Assembly (NCBI GenBank): GCA_959027945.1
Contig: CAUFRO010000011.1
Coordinates: 1-57,529, forward strand
Length of the DNA stretch: 57,529 nucleotides
Direction: 5' to 3'
Source: an uncultured Collinsella sp.
GTDB taxonomy: Bacteria; Actinomycetota; Coriobacteriia; Coriobacteriales; Coriobacteriaceae
In this document: in pieces, positions 43,748-52,526 of the stretch
How positions within the stretch are numbered: position 1 is the stretch's first letter
How the letters are laid out: every line of letters starts with the position of its first letter
Position numbers and translations under genes: made by a program
Notes under the pieces: generated by a model
What the model was told of the DNA's origin: nothing
The model's input: only the letters and a program-made list of their open reading frames with translations
The model's database searches: none

Positions 43748-43834
43748 CATTCGTACGACAGCGTCGTGTGCCGCCGTTTAATAAATAATTATCTGTGTTG
43801 ATAAGAGTTTGTCATCCTTCATTCGGCGAACGGC

Positions 43835-43869
43835 AAGACAAAGCCGCCGAGACTTATATCCCCGACGGC
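43835..43869 (-). terminator. Terminator after modC
   Basis: GCCGTCGGGG and TCTCGGCGGC pair (with G-U pairs) around ATATAAG, followed by TTTGTCTT on the minus strand. It starts 12 bases past the modC stop. Confidence 0.65.
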
Positions 43870-43880
43870 ATTACCCGGCG

Positions 43881-44951
43881 CTACCGACAAACCAGATGGA
43901 TCCTGCTGGCATCAAAATGCATACGCAGGGTCTCGCCTTCTTGCGGTAACCCATCCGCTGGTACGCTCAATTTGTTGACCTTCCACTGCAGACGCGTTGG
44001 CGCATCGGCCCGCGGCGCATCCAACAGCACCAGGCGCTCAAAACGCGAATCGCTCACGCGCGCCACGTGCAGGTCGTAGCTGTTGCGACCCCGCTCGGCA
44101 CGGTTGTCCACATGGAAGTAGCTCGCGCGAATGCCCAGGTACGCCACATTATCGGGAACCTCGCGACCCACGTTAAAGGTCATGCCCCAATCGAGCGCCT
44201 CAACTTCTTCGTCGCCGATCTTGCGCGCCCGGCTTGTGTTCTTGCAGCCCGTCAGGCGCAGCGCCGCCAGCGTCTGCGGACGGCGGACCACGTCCTCGAC
44301 GGAGCCGATCTCCTCAACATGCCCGTCGTGCATCACGCAGATGCGCTGGCACAGGCGGCACGCTTCGTCGATGTCGTGGCTCACGTAGAGCACGGTGCGG
44401 TTGCATACATCGAACAGGTCGAGCATGTTTTGCTCAAGCGCGCTCTTGAGATACGCATCGAGCGCGCTCATGGGCTCGTCGAACATAAAAATGCCCGGAT
44501 GCGCCGCCACCATACGGGCAAGCGCCACGCGTTGCTGCTGCCCGCCCGAGAGTCGCGCGGGGTAGCGATCGACAAAATCGGCCAGACCGAAAATGCCCAA
44601 ATAGCGCTCGGCGAGCTTTTTGCGCGCGGCGGCGTCGCCAGCATCCTTTACACCGGCGCATACGTTATCGGCCACCGTCATGTTGGGAAACAGCTGATAG
44701 TTTTGAAACAACAGGGCGCATTTTCGCTCCTGGGGTGACAGGTTGATGCCAGCCGCCGAGTCAAAAAAGGTCACGCCGTTGACGACGATCTTGCCCTCGT
44801 CGGGCGTCTCCACGCCGGCAATGCAGCGCAGCGTGCAGCTCTTGCCGCAGCCCGAGGCACCAAGCAGCGCCACACGCTCCTCGCCGGCCTCAAGCTGCAT
44901 ATCGAGCATAAACCCCGGATAGCGCTTTTTTATGTCCAGAACGAGTGACAT
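43881..44951 (-). CDS. modC: Molybdate ABC transporter ATP-binding protein
   Basis: Powers molybdate (or tungstate) import through ModB. Walker A GASGCGKSCT (about 31-40), signature LSGGQQQR (about 134), Walker B IFMFDEP (about 156) and the H-loop YVSHDIDEA are present. A C-terminal regulatory domain of about 130 residues follows, with no clear MOP repeat signature. 356 residues. It starts 3 bases after the modB stop and ends the operon. Confidence 0.9.
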   Translation of the reverse strand: MSLVLDIKKRYPGFMLDMQLEAGEERVALLGASGCGKSCTLRCIAGVETPDEGKIVVNGVTFFDSAAGINLSPQERKCALLFQNYQLFPNMTVADNVCAGVKDAGDAAARKKLAERYLGIFGLADFVDRYPARLSGGQQQRVALARMVAAHPGIFMFDEPMSALDAYLKSALEQNMLDLFDVCNRTVLYVSHDIDEACRLCQRICVMHDGHVEEIGSVEDVVRRPQTLAALRLTGCKNTSRARKIGDEEVEALDWGMTFNVGREVPDNVAYLGIRASYFHVDNRAERGRNSYDLHVARVSDSRFERLVLLDAPRADAPTRLQWKVNKLSVPADGLPQEGETLRMHFDASRIHLVCR

Positions 44952-44954
44952 GGC

Positions 44955-46397
44955 CTATCGACCTCCCTGCATAGCGGGCTCATCGCGCATAAGCTCGGCC
45001 AGTGCCTCGCGATCGATACGCAAGGCATCACCGCCCGCCGGGTCGAGTGAATCGCCCTGTCCGGCGAGATCTTTGGCCTGCTTACGTTCCGCACGGGAAA
45101 GGCCACGCTCGCGGTATTTTTGCGAATGCGCCGTGTACATGTTGATGAACAGGATGACTAGGAAGCTGAACGCTATTACGACCACGACCCAAAAGAGGGC
45201 CACCGACGTATTGCCGCCCATCCATTCAAAGTAAATCGCAATGGGAATGGTCTGCGTAATACCGGCATAGTTGCCCGCAAAGAACAGGGTGCAGCCAAAC
45301 TCGCCCATGGCGCGGGCAAAGGCGAGCACCGTGCCGGCGGCAATCGAGGGCCAGCCGAGCGGCATCATGAGTTTGGTGAAGATGCGTCGCTCGGACCAGC
45401 CCAGCGTGCGCGCCGCATCGAGCATTTGCGTGTCGAGGCTCTCAAAGGCGCCGAGCGCCGTACGGTAGACCAGGGGAAACGATACCACCACGGCAGAGAT
45501 CACCGCCGCCGGCCACGTAAAGACAATCGAGACGCCGTGCGCGATAAGCCACTGGCCCACCCCGGTCGAGCGGCCAAACAGCATAAGGAGCAGAAAGCCG
45601 CAGACCGTGGGCGGCAACACCATGGGGATGGTAAAGACCGAGTCGAGCAGGCCCTTGATGCGACTCGAGGTGCCCATGGTCTTCCACGCGGCAAACAGGC
45701 CCAGCGCAAAGGAGATCAGCAGGGCAAGGCCGCTCGTTTTAATGGACACCCAAAACGGTCGGTAGTCGATGCCGCCCAATAAGGAGGCCAGAGAGGTCAA
45801 GGGCCCCTGCTCATCCCGCAACACGACAGACGATGCTTCTACCATTTGAGCGCTATCAAGCCAACGCGCGCCGCCTTTGGCATCACCCGAGGCTGATGCA
45901 ATCACCACATAGCGGCCCCCATCCGCACCGCGCTCGTCAAAGCCATAGGTATACCCGCCGGCATCAAACGTTGTTTCCGCCGTGACATACCAAGGAAGAT
46001 CCACGTCCCCTAGCTGCGCACCTCCCATACAGTTTGCGCTGTCGAGCTCACAGACGAGGGCCTTGAGACCCGATACGCACTCGTTGTTCTGCGGATCCAA
46101 TCCATACCTCTCGATCGCCTTGGGCGATATCCACACCACAACGCGATCGGCAGCAGGCGCCACTACAAGGTCCACGTCCTCGTCAACGGGAAACCGGTAG
46201 CCCTCAGGCTGGCCCTCCATGGCACGAGCGGTCCCCTTGGCCAACCGCTCAAAACCCTCGATCCCATAGGAAAGCCCATGAGCAGTCGCAGCAACCTGGG
46301 CCCCGTCCTCAGCGTCCCCAGCAAACGCAAATCCCGGCACCCAGCAAAGCGCGAAGGTCAAAGCACAGGCGACAAGGATGCGGAATCTATTAAGCAC
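44955..46397 (-). CDS. modB: Molybdate ABC transporter permease with an extra exported N-terminal domain
   Basis: The C-terminal ~230 residues are a standard ModB permease: about five membrane segments and the EAA loop (ALGAFESLDTQMLDAARTLG...PLGWPSIAAG). The N-terminus is unusual. A signal peptide (MLNRFRILVACALTFALCW) is followed by about 185 residues predicted outside the membrane, with VDLVVAPAADRVVVWISPKA and two Cys (SANCMGG, ALVCELD); no family was recognised. The tail after the last membrane segment (~55 residues) is charged. The start is GTG 46397 with GGAG six bases upstream; a start further upstream would run back to the modA stop. Total about 480 residues, against 220-240 for ordinary ModB. 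Confidence 0.85.
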   Translation of the reverse strand: MLNRFRILVACALTFALCWVPGFAFAGDAEDGAQVAATAHGLSYGIEGFERLAKGTARAMEGQPEGYRFPVDEDVDLVVAPAADRVVVWISPKAIERYGLDPQNNECVSGLKALVCELDSANCMGGAQLGDVDLPWYVTAETTFDAGGYTYGFDERGADGGRYVVIASASGDAKGGARWLDSAQMVEASSVVLRDEQGPLTSLASLLGGIDYRPFWVSIKTSGLALLISFALGLFAAWKTMGTSSRIKGLLDSVFTIPMVLPPTVCGFLLLMLFGRSTGVGQWLIAHGVSIVFTWPAAVISAVVVSFPLVYRTALGAFESLDTQMLDAARTLGWSERRIFTKLMMPLGWPSIAAGTVLAFARAMGEFGCTLFFAGNYAGITQTIPIAIYFEWMGGNTSVALFWVVVVIAFSFLVILFINMYTAHSQKYRERGLSRAERKQAKDLAGQGDSLDPAGGDALRIDREALAELMRDEPAMQGGR

Positions 46398-46465
46398 GAA
46401 AAGCTCCAAGCGAATATAAGGACGGAGTGAGACACAAAACGATGGAATTATCGCGCCAAGCCGCA

Positions 46466-47338
46466 CTACGCGGAAAGCTCAAAGCCGTACTTAGCCCAAA
46501 TCTTCTGAGCCTTCTTGTTGGTCAGACAGAAGTCGATGAACGCCTTGGCTTCGTCGGCATGCTCGGAGCTCTCGGCGACAGCGCCCGGATACACGATGGG
46601 CTTGTGCGAGTCCTCGGGACACACGAAGGCCTCCTCGATGCCGTCGTAGCGGAAGATATCGGAGCTGTAGACAAATCCAGCCACGCAGTCGCCTGTGGAC
46701 ACATAGGCGGCGGCGGTACCAACTTTATCGGCCAGTGCGACCTTGTCGGCAATCTCGGGAGCATACTCACCGTCGTCGCCCTCGGTGCCGGTGTAGAGGC
46801 CCACGGAGGCCAGAGCCTGGTTGGCGTACTTTCCGGCGGGAACGGTCTTGGCGTCGCCGATGGCGATCTTGCCGTCCAGATTCGCGACGCCGGCGATGGC
46901 CTCGACCTTGGTATCGGAGCCCTCGGCGCGAATGATCACAAGGTCGTTGACGAACATGTCCTCACGCGTGTCGGCGTCGACGAGCTCGGCGGCCTCGGCG
47001 TCGTCCATGGTGCCCTTGGAAGCCGTGATGAGCACGTCGACGGCGGCACCGGCGCGCATCTGCTCGACAAGGTCGCCAGACGCCTTAAACTGCGTGTCGG
47101 CAAAGGTGGTGCCGGTCTGCTCGGTGTAGAGCTCCTGAACCTCGGGCAGGGCCTTCTCGAGCGAGTTGGCGGCAAAGACCTGCAGCTCGACAGCTTTCTT
47201 GGAAGATGCCTTAGCAGAACCGGCATCGGATCCGGCCGGCTCGGACGTCTTGCTGCCCGAACAGCCGGCAAGACCAAGGCCGGCAGCGGCGACAGCAGAA
47301 AGCGAAACGAATCCGCGGCGAGAAACCATATCGAACAT
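46466..47338 (-). CDS. modA: Molybdate-binding lipoprotein
   Basis: Extracellular solute-binding lipoprotein of the molybdate transporter. Signal SRRGFVSLSAVAAAGLG ends in the lipobox LAGC; the SRRGF may indicate Tat export. The ModA start of the mature domain reads LQVFAANSLEKALPEV, with the oxyanion-binding Ser, and later DVLITASKGTMDDA and the VGTAAAYVSTGDC segment. 290 residues. ATG 47338 follows AAGGG; a TTG two codons earlier is less likely. First gene of modABC. Confidence 0.92.
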   Translation of the reverse strand: MFDMVSRRGFVSLSAVAAAGLGLAGCSGSKTSEPAGSDAGSAKASSKKAVELQVFAANSLEKALPEVQELYTEQTGTTFADTQFKASGDLVEQMRAGAAVDVLITASKGTMDDAEAAELVDADTREDMFVNDLVIIRAEGSDTKVEAIAGVANLDGKIAIGDAKTVPAGKYANQALASVGLYTGTEGDDGEYAPEIADKVALADKVGTAAAYVSTGDCVAGFVYSSDIFRYDGIEEAFVCPEDSHKPIVYPGAVAESSEHADEAKAFIDFCLTNKKAQKIWAKYGFELSA

Positions 47339-47398
47339 GTTCAACCCTTTCGAACGCTATGCCCGGGTACCCCACCGCGGGCTTTAATCTGCAATCAG

Positions 47399-47451
47399 AT
47401 TATACTTCTGCGCGAATAATGATAGTGAGAAATTATTCTCGTCAGAGAATA
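47399..47451 (-). promoter_or_regulatory. modA promoter region with operator-like dyads
   Basis: A -10 TATAAT (47399-47404) lies 61 bases before modA; the -35 position (CACTAT) is poor. Just upstream, TATTCTC-TGAC-GAGAATA (47434-47451) is a perfect dyad and GAGAA/TTCTC (47427-47440) overlaps it. This suits an activator- or repressor-controlled promoter; it does not look like the E. coli ModE site. Confidence 0.5.
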
Positions 47452-47490
47452 TAGTTCCGAATTACCGTGCATCTCGGCGTCGCTTCGGCG

Positions 47491-47528
47491 GAAAACAAAG
47501 GCGGAGCAGCCGTTCAGGTCGCCCCGCC
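47491..47528 (-). terminator. Terminator after mogA
   Basis: On the minus strand GGCGGGGC and GCTCCGCC pair (one G-U) around a 13-base loop, followed by TTTGTTTT. It starts 14 bases after the mogA stop. Confidence 0.65.
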
Positions 47529-47541
47529 GCAGTTAAACCGC

Positions 47542-48021
47542 TTAGTTGGTATGTCCGCCGCCAGCTGTCATCTGAGCCGCATGCTCCAGCTGGTCTGCTA
47601 TGGCCTCCCAGCTTTCGCGGGCGGCCTTCGTAGAACCGGGAAAGTTTACGACAAGTGTATGACCTCGTTGCATGCAAATAGCGCGCGAGAGCATGGCGCG
47701 GCGCGTCTTGGTCATCGAATACGCGCGGATTGCCTCTGCAATACCCGGCACATCGCGGTCGCAGACGGCACGCGTCGCCTCGGGCGTCACATCTCGCATC
47801 GAAAGCCCCGTGCCGCCGCAGGTGAGCACGACATTGGCGTGGCACTCATCGGCAGCTTCCACAATGGCATCACCGATCTCGCTGACGTCGTCGCGCACGA
47901 CCACATGTGAGGCGACCGTCCAGCCCTGTGCCTCGATAAGTTCCTCGAGTGCAGCTCCGGCCTCATCCTGCAAAAGATCGCGTGTGTCCGAGCACGTCAC
48001 GATCGAAATCTTCAACTCCAT
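47542..48021 (-). CDS. mogA: MogA/MoaB-family molybdopterin adenylyltransferase
   Basis: Adenylates molybdopterin before Mo insertion by MoeA. The nucleotide/MPT loop TCGGTGLSMRDVTPEAT (about 67-83) and the preceding IVTCSDTR are diagnostic. 159 residues. AGGAGGAACGCT precedes the ATG. It follows moeA by 10 bases. MoaB homologues cannot be told apart from MogA by eye; adjacency to moeA supports MogA function. Confidence 0.88.
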   Translation of the reverse strand: MELKISIVTCSDTRDLLQDEAGAALEELIEAQGWTVASHVVVRDDVSEIGDAIVEAADECHANVVLTCGGTGLSMRDVTPEATRAVCDRDVPGIAEAIRAYSMTKTRRAMLSRAICMQRGHTLVVNFPGSTKAARESWEAIADQLEHAAQMTAGGGHTN

Positions 48022-48031
48022 AGCGTTCCTC

Positions 48032-49294
48032 CTATAGCGCCGTTCCCTCGGGCAGGTCAACGCGAACAACGTCCACGGCATCTCCCGCCTTGAGCTCGCA
48101 CGGTCCTTCGTCAATACGCAACAGGCAGTTCGCACGCTGCATAGTTCCAAGCAGCGCCGAATTCTGTGTCTTAGCCTCGGTCACCAACAACTCACCGGTC
48201 TCGGGGTCGCGCAAAACCGTGGCGCGATCGAAGAAGCGGCGATGCTGTCGCTTTTTCACGCCGTGCGTGAGCGTCGCCTGCTGCACGGGACGCGTACCCT
48301 CGGCAAAGCCGCGCATCTTGCGAATCGCCGGGCGGGCGAGCATCTCAAAGCCCACATACGCCGCGGCCGGATTGCCTGAAAGCCCCAGGTAGGGCTTACC
48401 CCCGAGCAAGCCAAACGTGATGGCCTTGCCCGGACGCATCGAGATGCGGTCAAACAGCACCTCGCCCTCGCGCCGGACGAGCGCCGTCACATAGTCGTAA
48501 TCGCCCGCCGAGGCGCCACCGCTCGTAATGACAAAATCGCACTCTCGCGTGGCGCGATGTACCAGCTCGGCAATCGCTTGCTCATCATCGGGCGCGATGC
48601 CGTAGAACACGGGCTCGGCGCCGGCATCGAGTGCCTCGGCCATCAGCGCCGAGGAGTTGGAATCGCGAATCTGACCACGCGCCGGTACCTTACTCGGTGC
48701 GACCAGTTCCGTGCCCAGCGAGATGATGCCCACACGCGGGGCAGCGTGCACCTTCACGCTCGCGTATCCGGCGCTCGCCAGCAGACCCGCGCCCGCCGGA
48801 GCCACGACCTCGCCGGCGTGCATCACAACATCGCCGGCATGGGCCTCCTCGGCAGCAGAGCGAACGTTCTCCCCTACCTTGGCCGGCGCCGAAAAGCGAA
48901 CGTGCGAGCCCTCGTTGCCGTCACCGTCGAGCACATCGACGATCTCGTACTTCACCACGGCATCGGCACCCTCGGGCACCGGCGCGCCTGTCATGATGCG
49001 GACCGCCTCGCCCGCACCGATTGCGCCCTCAAACACATGGCCCGCGGCCTCGTGTCCGATAACGTCGAGCGTCACCGGCGCCTCGCCAGATGTCTGCACC
49101 AAGTCCGCCGAGCGCACGGCATATCCGTCCATAGCGCTGTTGGCAAACGGCGAGATATCGATATCGGCCACCGCGTCCTCGGCCAAGGGAAAACCAGCCG
49201 CCTGCCACACGGGAATCTCGACGAGATCGGTCGGAGCAACGTGCGACAGGACAATCGACTGTGCGTCCTCCAGTGGAATGAGTTTCTCTGCCAT
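48032..49294 (-). CDS. moeA: MoeA, molybdopterin molybdenumtransferase
   Basis: Inserts molybdenum into adenylated molybdopterin. Seen: NSAMDGYAVR (about 50), MTGAPVPEGADAVV (about 102), the MPT-binding TSGGASAGDYDYV (about 245) and LSGNPAAAYVGF near 305. 420 residues with a C-terminal domain IV (about 340-415). AAGAGG precedes the ATG at 49294; a GTG two codons earlier is also in frame. First gene of a moeA-mogA unit, divergent from the ClC gene. Confidence 0.94.
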   Translation of the reverse strand: MAEKLIPLEDAQSIVLSHVAPTDLVEIPVWQAAGFPLAEDAVADIDISPFANSAMDGYAVRSADLVQTSGEAPVTLDVIGHEAAGHVFEGAIGAGEAVRIMTGAPVPEGADAVVKYEIVDVLDGDGNEGSHVRFSAPAKVGENVRSAAEEAHAGDVVMHAGEVVAPAGAGLLASAGYASVKVHAAPRVGIISLGTELVAPSKVPARGQIRDSNSSALMAEALDAGAEPVFYGIAPDDEQAIAELVHRATRECDFVITSGGASAGDYDYVTALVRREGEVLFDRISMRPGKAITFGLLGGKPYLGLSGNPAAAYVGFEMLARPAIRKMRGFAEGTRPVQQATLTHGVKKRQHRRFFDRATVLRDPETGELLVTEAKTQNSALLGTMQRANCLLRIDEGPCELKAGDAVDVVRVDLPEGTAL

Positions 49295-49504
49295 ATGCAC
49301 CTCTTAATGCCACGGCGCACAACAGGGGCGCCAATTCTTTATGCTTGTCTCAGTATAATCCCCCAACGCACGACCGCGACTCGGCCTGTACCCGCAAATA
49401 CACCTGTCGGTTGCAGGCCGCGAAACAGAATGGAAACCAACCCACCGGCTCGTCGCGTTTACCGCGTTTTATAATGCTTGCGTTGCAACCTAAAAGAGGA
49501 ACGT

Positions 49505-50926
49505 ATGGCTCATAACGACAAACCCGAAAGCGCAAACAAAGCGCAGGATCATTCCCAGCCGCTCGACGACGGCGGCTTTTTCTCCCTTAATGACGTCATC
49601 ACGGCAGGCAGGCATCAACTTACCCGCTCCGAGCATCTCTTGGCTGCCGACACGCGCCGCAACGCCCGCAACCTACTTGCGAGCGCTAAGTTGCTCGTAC
49701 TCGTCGTCATCGTCTCGCTCGCCATGGGCGTTGCCGCTTGGGCGTTTTTGGCCTCGCTGAATATCGCGACCGATTATCGCGAGCACCACGTGTGGATTTA
49801 CGCGTTGCTTCCCGTTGTGGGCGTTGCCACCGCATGGGTGTACAAAAACCACGGCCTTGCCGCCAAACGAGGTAACAACCTGGTCATCGACTCCGCCCTG
49901 GGCACACGCCTTATCCATATGCGCATGGCCGTCCTCACCTTCGTCTGCTCCACACTCACGCACCTAACAGGCGGATCGGCCGGCCGCGAGGGCGCCGCGG
50001 TGCAGATTGGCGGCACCATCGCCAGCAACATCTCGAGCCTCGCCCACCTCAAAAAGCATGACCACCACGACCTCATGCTCGCCGGCATCTCGTCGGCCTT
50101 TGGCGCCGTATTCGGTTCACCCCTCGCCGGAGCCTTCTTTGGCATGGAGATGTGCTTTATCGGCAAGATCGACTACACCGCGGGCATCTACTGCCTGGTC
50201 GCCTCGTTTACCGGCTACTTTACATCACTTGCCCTGGGTACCGAGTACGAAGCGAATGTCATCGCCAGCGTTCCCGCTATGACGCCCACAACGGTCGTCA
50301 TCGTTGTTATCAGCGCCATTATCTTCGGTCTGACGGCACGCCTCTTTGCCTGGTCAGTTCGAACCGTCAAGAGCCTGTACGGTCGCTTTATCACCAATTA
50401 TCTTATTCGCGCACTCATAGGTGCACTCGTGGTTTTGGCCGCCTATGCCCTCCTCGACGCCTGGGACTACGCCGGCCTTTCCACGTGGCTTTCCGGCGCC
50501 GGATTTGCCGGCAACACCACCCTGGCGGACGCAGTCATCAAGTTGGTCGTCACAGCGCTCACCCTGGGCGCCGGCTTCCAAGGCGGCGAGGTCACGCCCC
50601 TGTTTGGTATCGGTGCGGCGCTCGGCGGCTGGATCGGTTGCCTCGTCGGAATCGATCCCAGCTTTCTAGCAGCGCTGGGCATGCTCGGCGTGTTCTGCGC
50701 CGGCCTTAACGTGCCTATCACCACCTGTATGATGGCCATCGACCTGTTCCACGGCACGGCAGCCGGGTTCTTTGTCATCGTGGCCTTTATCAGCTACCTA
50801 ACCGCCGGACACCGCGGCGTGTACCCCGCCCAGCGCATCATCTCGCCCAAGCGCCGTTCGCTTATTGTGGATGAGGGCGGTACGGTAGCGGATGCTATCG
50901 AGCGCCACAACGACCTGATAGAGTAG
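49505..50926 (+). CDS. ClC-family chloride channel/antiporter
   Basis: Membrane anion channel or H+-coupled exchanger. 473 residues, about 12 membrane helices after a ~70-residue hydrophilic N-terminus; no CBS domains. The GREGAAVQIG segment carries the gating Glu (GREGPxVQ family motif), and GAVFGSPLAGAFFGMEM and GLNVPITTCMMAIDLF are conserved. The helix-C GSGIP motif of canonical chloride ClCs is not evident; GNNLVID occupies about that region, so selectivity for another anion is possible. AAGAGG lies before the ATG; a TATAAT occurs at 49470-49475. No fluoride riboswitch motif was seen upstream. Confidence 0.85.
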   Translation: MAHNDKPESANKAQDHSQPLDDGGFFSLNDVITAGRHQLTRSEHLLAADTRRNARNLLASAKLLVLVVIVSLAMGVAAWAFLASLNIATDYREHHVWIYALLPVVGVATAWVYKNHGLAAKRGNNLVIDSALGTRLIHMRMAVLTFVCSTLTHLTGGSAGREGAAVQIGGTIASNISSLAHLKKHDHHDLMLAGISSAFGAVFGSPLAGAFFGMEMCFIGKIDYTAGIYCLVASFTGYFTSLALGTEYEANVIASVPAMTPTTVVIVVISAIIFGLTARLFAWSVRTVKSLYGRFITNYLIRALIGALVVLAAYALLDAWDYAGLSTWLSGAGFAGNTTLADAVIKLVVTALTLGAGFQGGEVTPLFGIGAALGGWIGCLVGIDPSFLAALGMLGVFCAGLNVPITTCMMAIDLFHGTAAGFFVIVAFISYLTAGHRGVYPAQRIISPKRRSLIVDEGGTVADAIERHNDLIE

Positions 50927-51013
50927 ACGTAAGTATTCGACGTGCAGCCACAATCGGGGGCAATTCGACCTGAGCGCGACCGCACCGTCACGTCATACGC
51001 CGGGAGTCGCCCC

Positions 51014-51976
51014 ATGCACGCAACTGATTTTGGCCTCACGCTCATCATCGCCAACCCAGCCGCCCAGTCGGGTGCGGCGCGCGAAGTTGCCGAGCGCCTG
51101 CAACGCTTTTTGGATATGACCGCGCGCGCATCCCAGTTTGACCTGATGCTGACCGAGCGCATGGGACACGCCAAGGAGCTGGCCGCACAGGCTCAGGGCT
51201 ATCGCACCGTTATCGCCCTTGGCGGCGACGGCGTGATTCACGAGGTCGTCAACGGGCTTATGACGCAAGAGGAGGACACCCGCCCCGCTCTTGCCATCCT
51301 ACCCGTGGGCTCCGGCAACGATTTTGCCCAAACGCTCGGCATCGACGATTTCTCCGGTAAGGATTTTGGCGCGCTGCTCACCTGCGAGCTGCAGCGTCAG
51401 GACATCGGGCGCATTCGCTTATGGAACCCCACAAGCGGCAGCGGCGAGGCTACCGTTGAGTACTACGACCAGACGCTTTCGGTCGGCATCGATGCCGCCA
51501 TCGGCCTTGGCACCACCGAGCTACGCAAAAAGACGAGCCTCACCGGCGCGCCGCTCTACACTCTTTCGGGACTTGAGCAGTTTGGCCTACGCTATCGCAA
51601 TTACCCCATGACAGTCAGCTTTGACGGGGCGCCCGCCGAGCGCGTAAGGGCGATCATCATGGCGATTCAGCTGGGTCCTACCTATGGCTCGGGCTATCGC
51701 ATCTGTCCCGACGCCGACCCCTGTGACGGCATACTCGACGTCTGCTACGCCTGCGGCCCCGTCCCTCGCGCGGTTGCCCTGCCTATGTTTCTTTCGGCCA
51801 AGGACGGCCACCATACCAAGTTGCCGCCGGTTCGCATGCGCCGCTGCCGCCATGCCGAGCTCACCTTTGAGGAGCCCGACTACCCCATTCAGGCCGACGG
51901 CGAGCCCGTTGTCGCCTCGCGCATCGAGGTCGACATCCTCGCCGGCGCCCTCCACGTCTGGCACCCCACCCGCTAA
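51014..51976 (+). CDS. Diacylglycerol kinase-family lipid kinase
   Basis: Phosphorylates diacylglycerol or a related lipid with ATP at the membrane (DagK/YegS/BmrU family). The catalytic core shows IANPAAQSGAA (about 12-22), ALGGDGVIHEVVNGL (about 73-87) and LPVGSGNDFAQTLG (about 99-112). About 320 residues. Start 51014 has GGGAG 7 bases upstream; a GTG at 50942 would add 24 residues. It begins 87 bases after the ClC gene. Its TAA stop is immediately followed by the C-rich flank of palindrome copy F. Confidence 0.88.
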   Translation: MHATDFGLTLIIANPAAQSGAAREVAERLQRFLDMTARASQFDLMLTERMGHAKELAAQAQGYRTVIALGGDGVIHEVVNGLMTQEEDTRPALAILPVGSGNDFAQTLGIDDFSGKDFGALLTCELQRQDIGRIRLWNPTSGSGEATVEYYDQTLSVGIDAAIGLGTTELRKKTSLTGAPLYTLSGLEQFGLRYRNYPMTVSFDGAPAERVRAIIMAIQLGPTYGSGYRICPDADPCDGILDVCYACGPVPRAVALPMFLSAKDGHHTKLPPVRMRRCRHAELTFEEPDYPIQADGEPVVASRIEVDILAGALHVWHPTR

Positions 51977-51983
51977 CCCCACC

Positions 51984-52054
51984 TAAGTTGCGGTGAAATA
52001 GGGACTGTTTATGTGGCTAAAGCCGCAAAACAGTCCCTATTTCACCGCAACTTA
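51984..52054. repeat. AGTTGCGGTGAAATA palindrome, copy F
   Basis: TAAGTTGCGGTGAAATAGGG continues into ACTGTTT; with its complement on the right it forms a perfect 27-bp stem and a 17-base loop. It fills the gap between two converging genes, starting 8 bases past the lipid kinase stop and ending 10 bases before the stop of the release-factor-like gene. Confidence 0.9.
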
Positions 52055-52063
52055 TTGATAAGA

Positions 52064-52444
52064 TCATTCCTCCCCGCCCGGCTTGCGACGGTTGGCCTTT
52101 TTAATGGCGTTGAAGTGCTTGTCATTGAACCTGCGCTGGCGAGAGCGCTGAGGCACCTTGGTCTTTACGCGTCGGCGCGGCGGACGGCCACGACGCTCAA
52201 GCTCTGCACGCAGCTTACGCAGACAGCAGATACGGTTCTGGAACTGGCTGCGGCTCTCGCGCGCCGTCACGGTAATTCCCGAAGGGATATGTTTCATGCG
52301 CACCGTCGAATCCGTCGTGTTGACGCCTTGTCCGCCCGGACCAGTCGCGCGAAACACCTGCACCTCGCAATCGCGCGCCAACTCCTCGGCCGACATCTCG
52401 GCATAGCGCGCATACTCGCGCCATCCCATCTTGTTCTCGTCCAT
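52064..52444 (-). CDS. Small class I release factor-like protein (GGQ domain)
   Basis: A 126-residue protein containing the peptidyl-tRNA hydrolysis loop FRATGPGGQGVNTTDSTVRM and the basic C-terminal tail rich in Lys/Arg (RRRVKTKVPQRSRQRRF, KKANRRK). This is the layout of ArfB/YaeJ- and PrfH-like ribosome-rescue factors, which hydrolyse peptidyl-tRNA on stalled ribosomes; no stop-codon recognition domain is present. Start 52444 is set by GGGGAGG. Probably its own unit, downstream of the xpt terminator. Confidence 0.87.
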   Translation of the reverse strand: MDENKMGWREYARYAEMSAEELARDCEVQVFRATGPGGQGVNTTDSTVRMKHIPSGITVTARESRSQFQNRICCLRKLRAELERRGRPPRRRVKTKVPQRSRQRRFNDKHFNAIKKANRRKPGGEE

Positions 52445-52464
52445 ATCAACACCTCCCCTCATAC

Positions 52465-52498
52465 AAAAAATGTGACAAAGGGAAAGCCCTTTGTCACA
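52465..52498 (-). terminator. Terminator after xpt
   Basis: TGTGACAAAGGG and CCCTTTGTCACA form a perfect 12-bp stem; TTTTTTG follows on the minus strand. Confidence 0.94.
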
Positions 52499-52526
52499 TC
52501 GCATACCAATCGCTTGTGTTGCGCGC

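Noticed and set aside
49301..49504. Fluoride (crcB) riboswitch upstream of the ClC gene
   Set aside because: The conserved riboswitch sequence was not found, so fluoride specificity of the transporter is not claimed.
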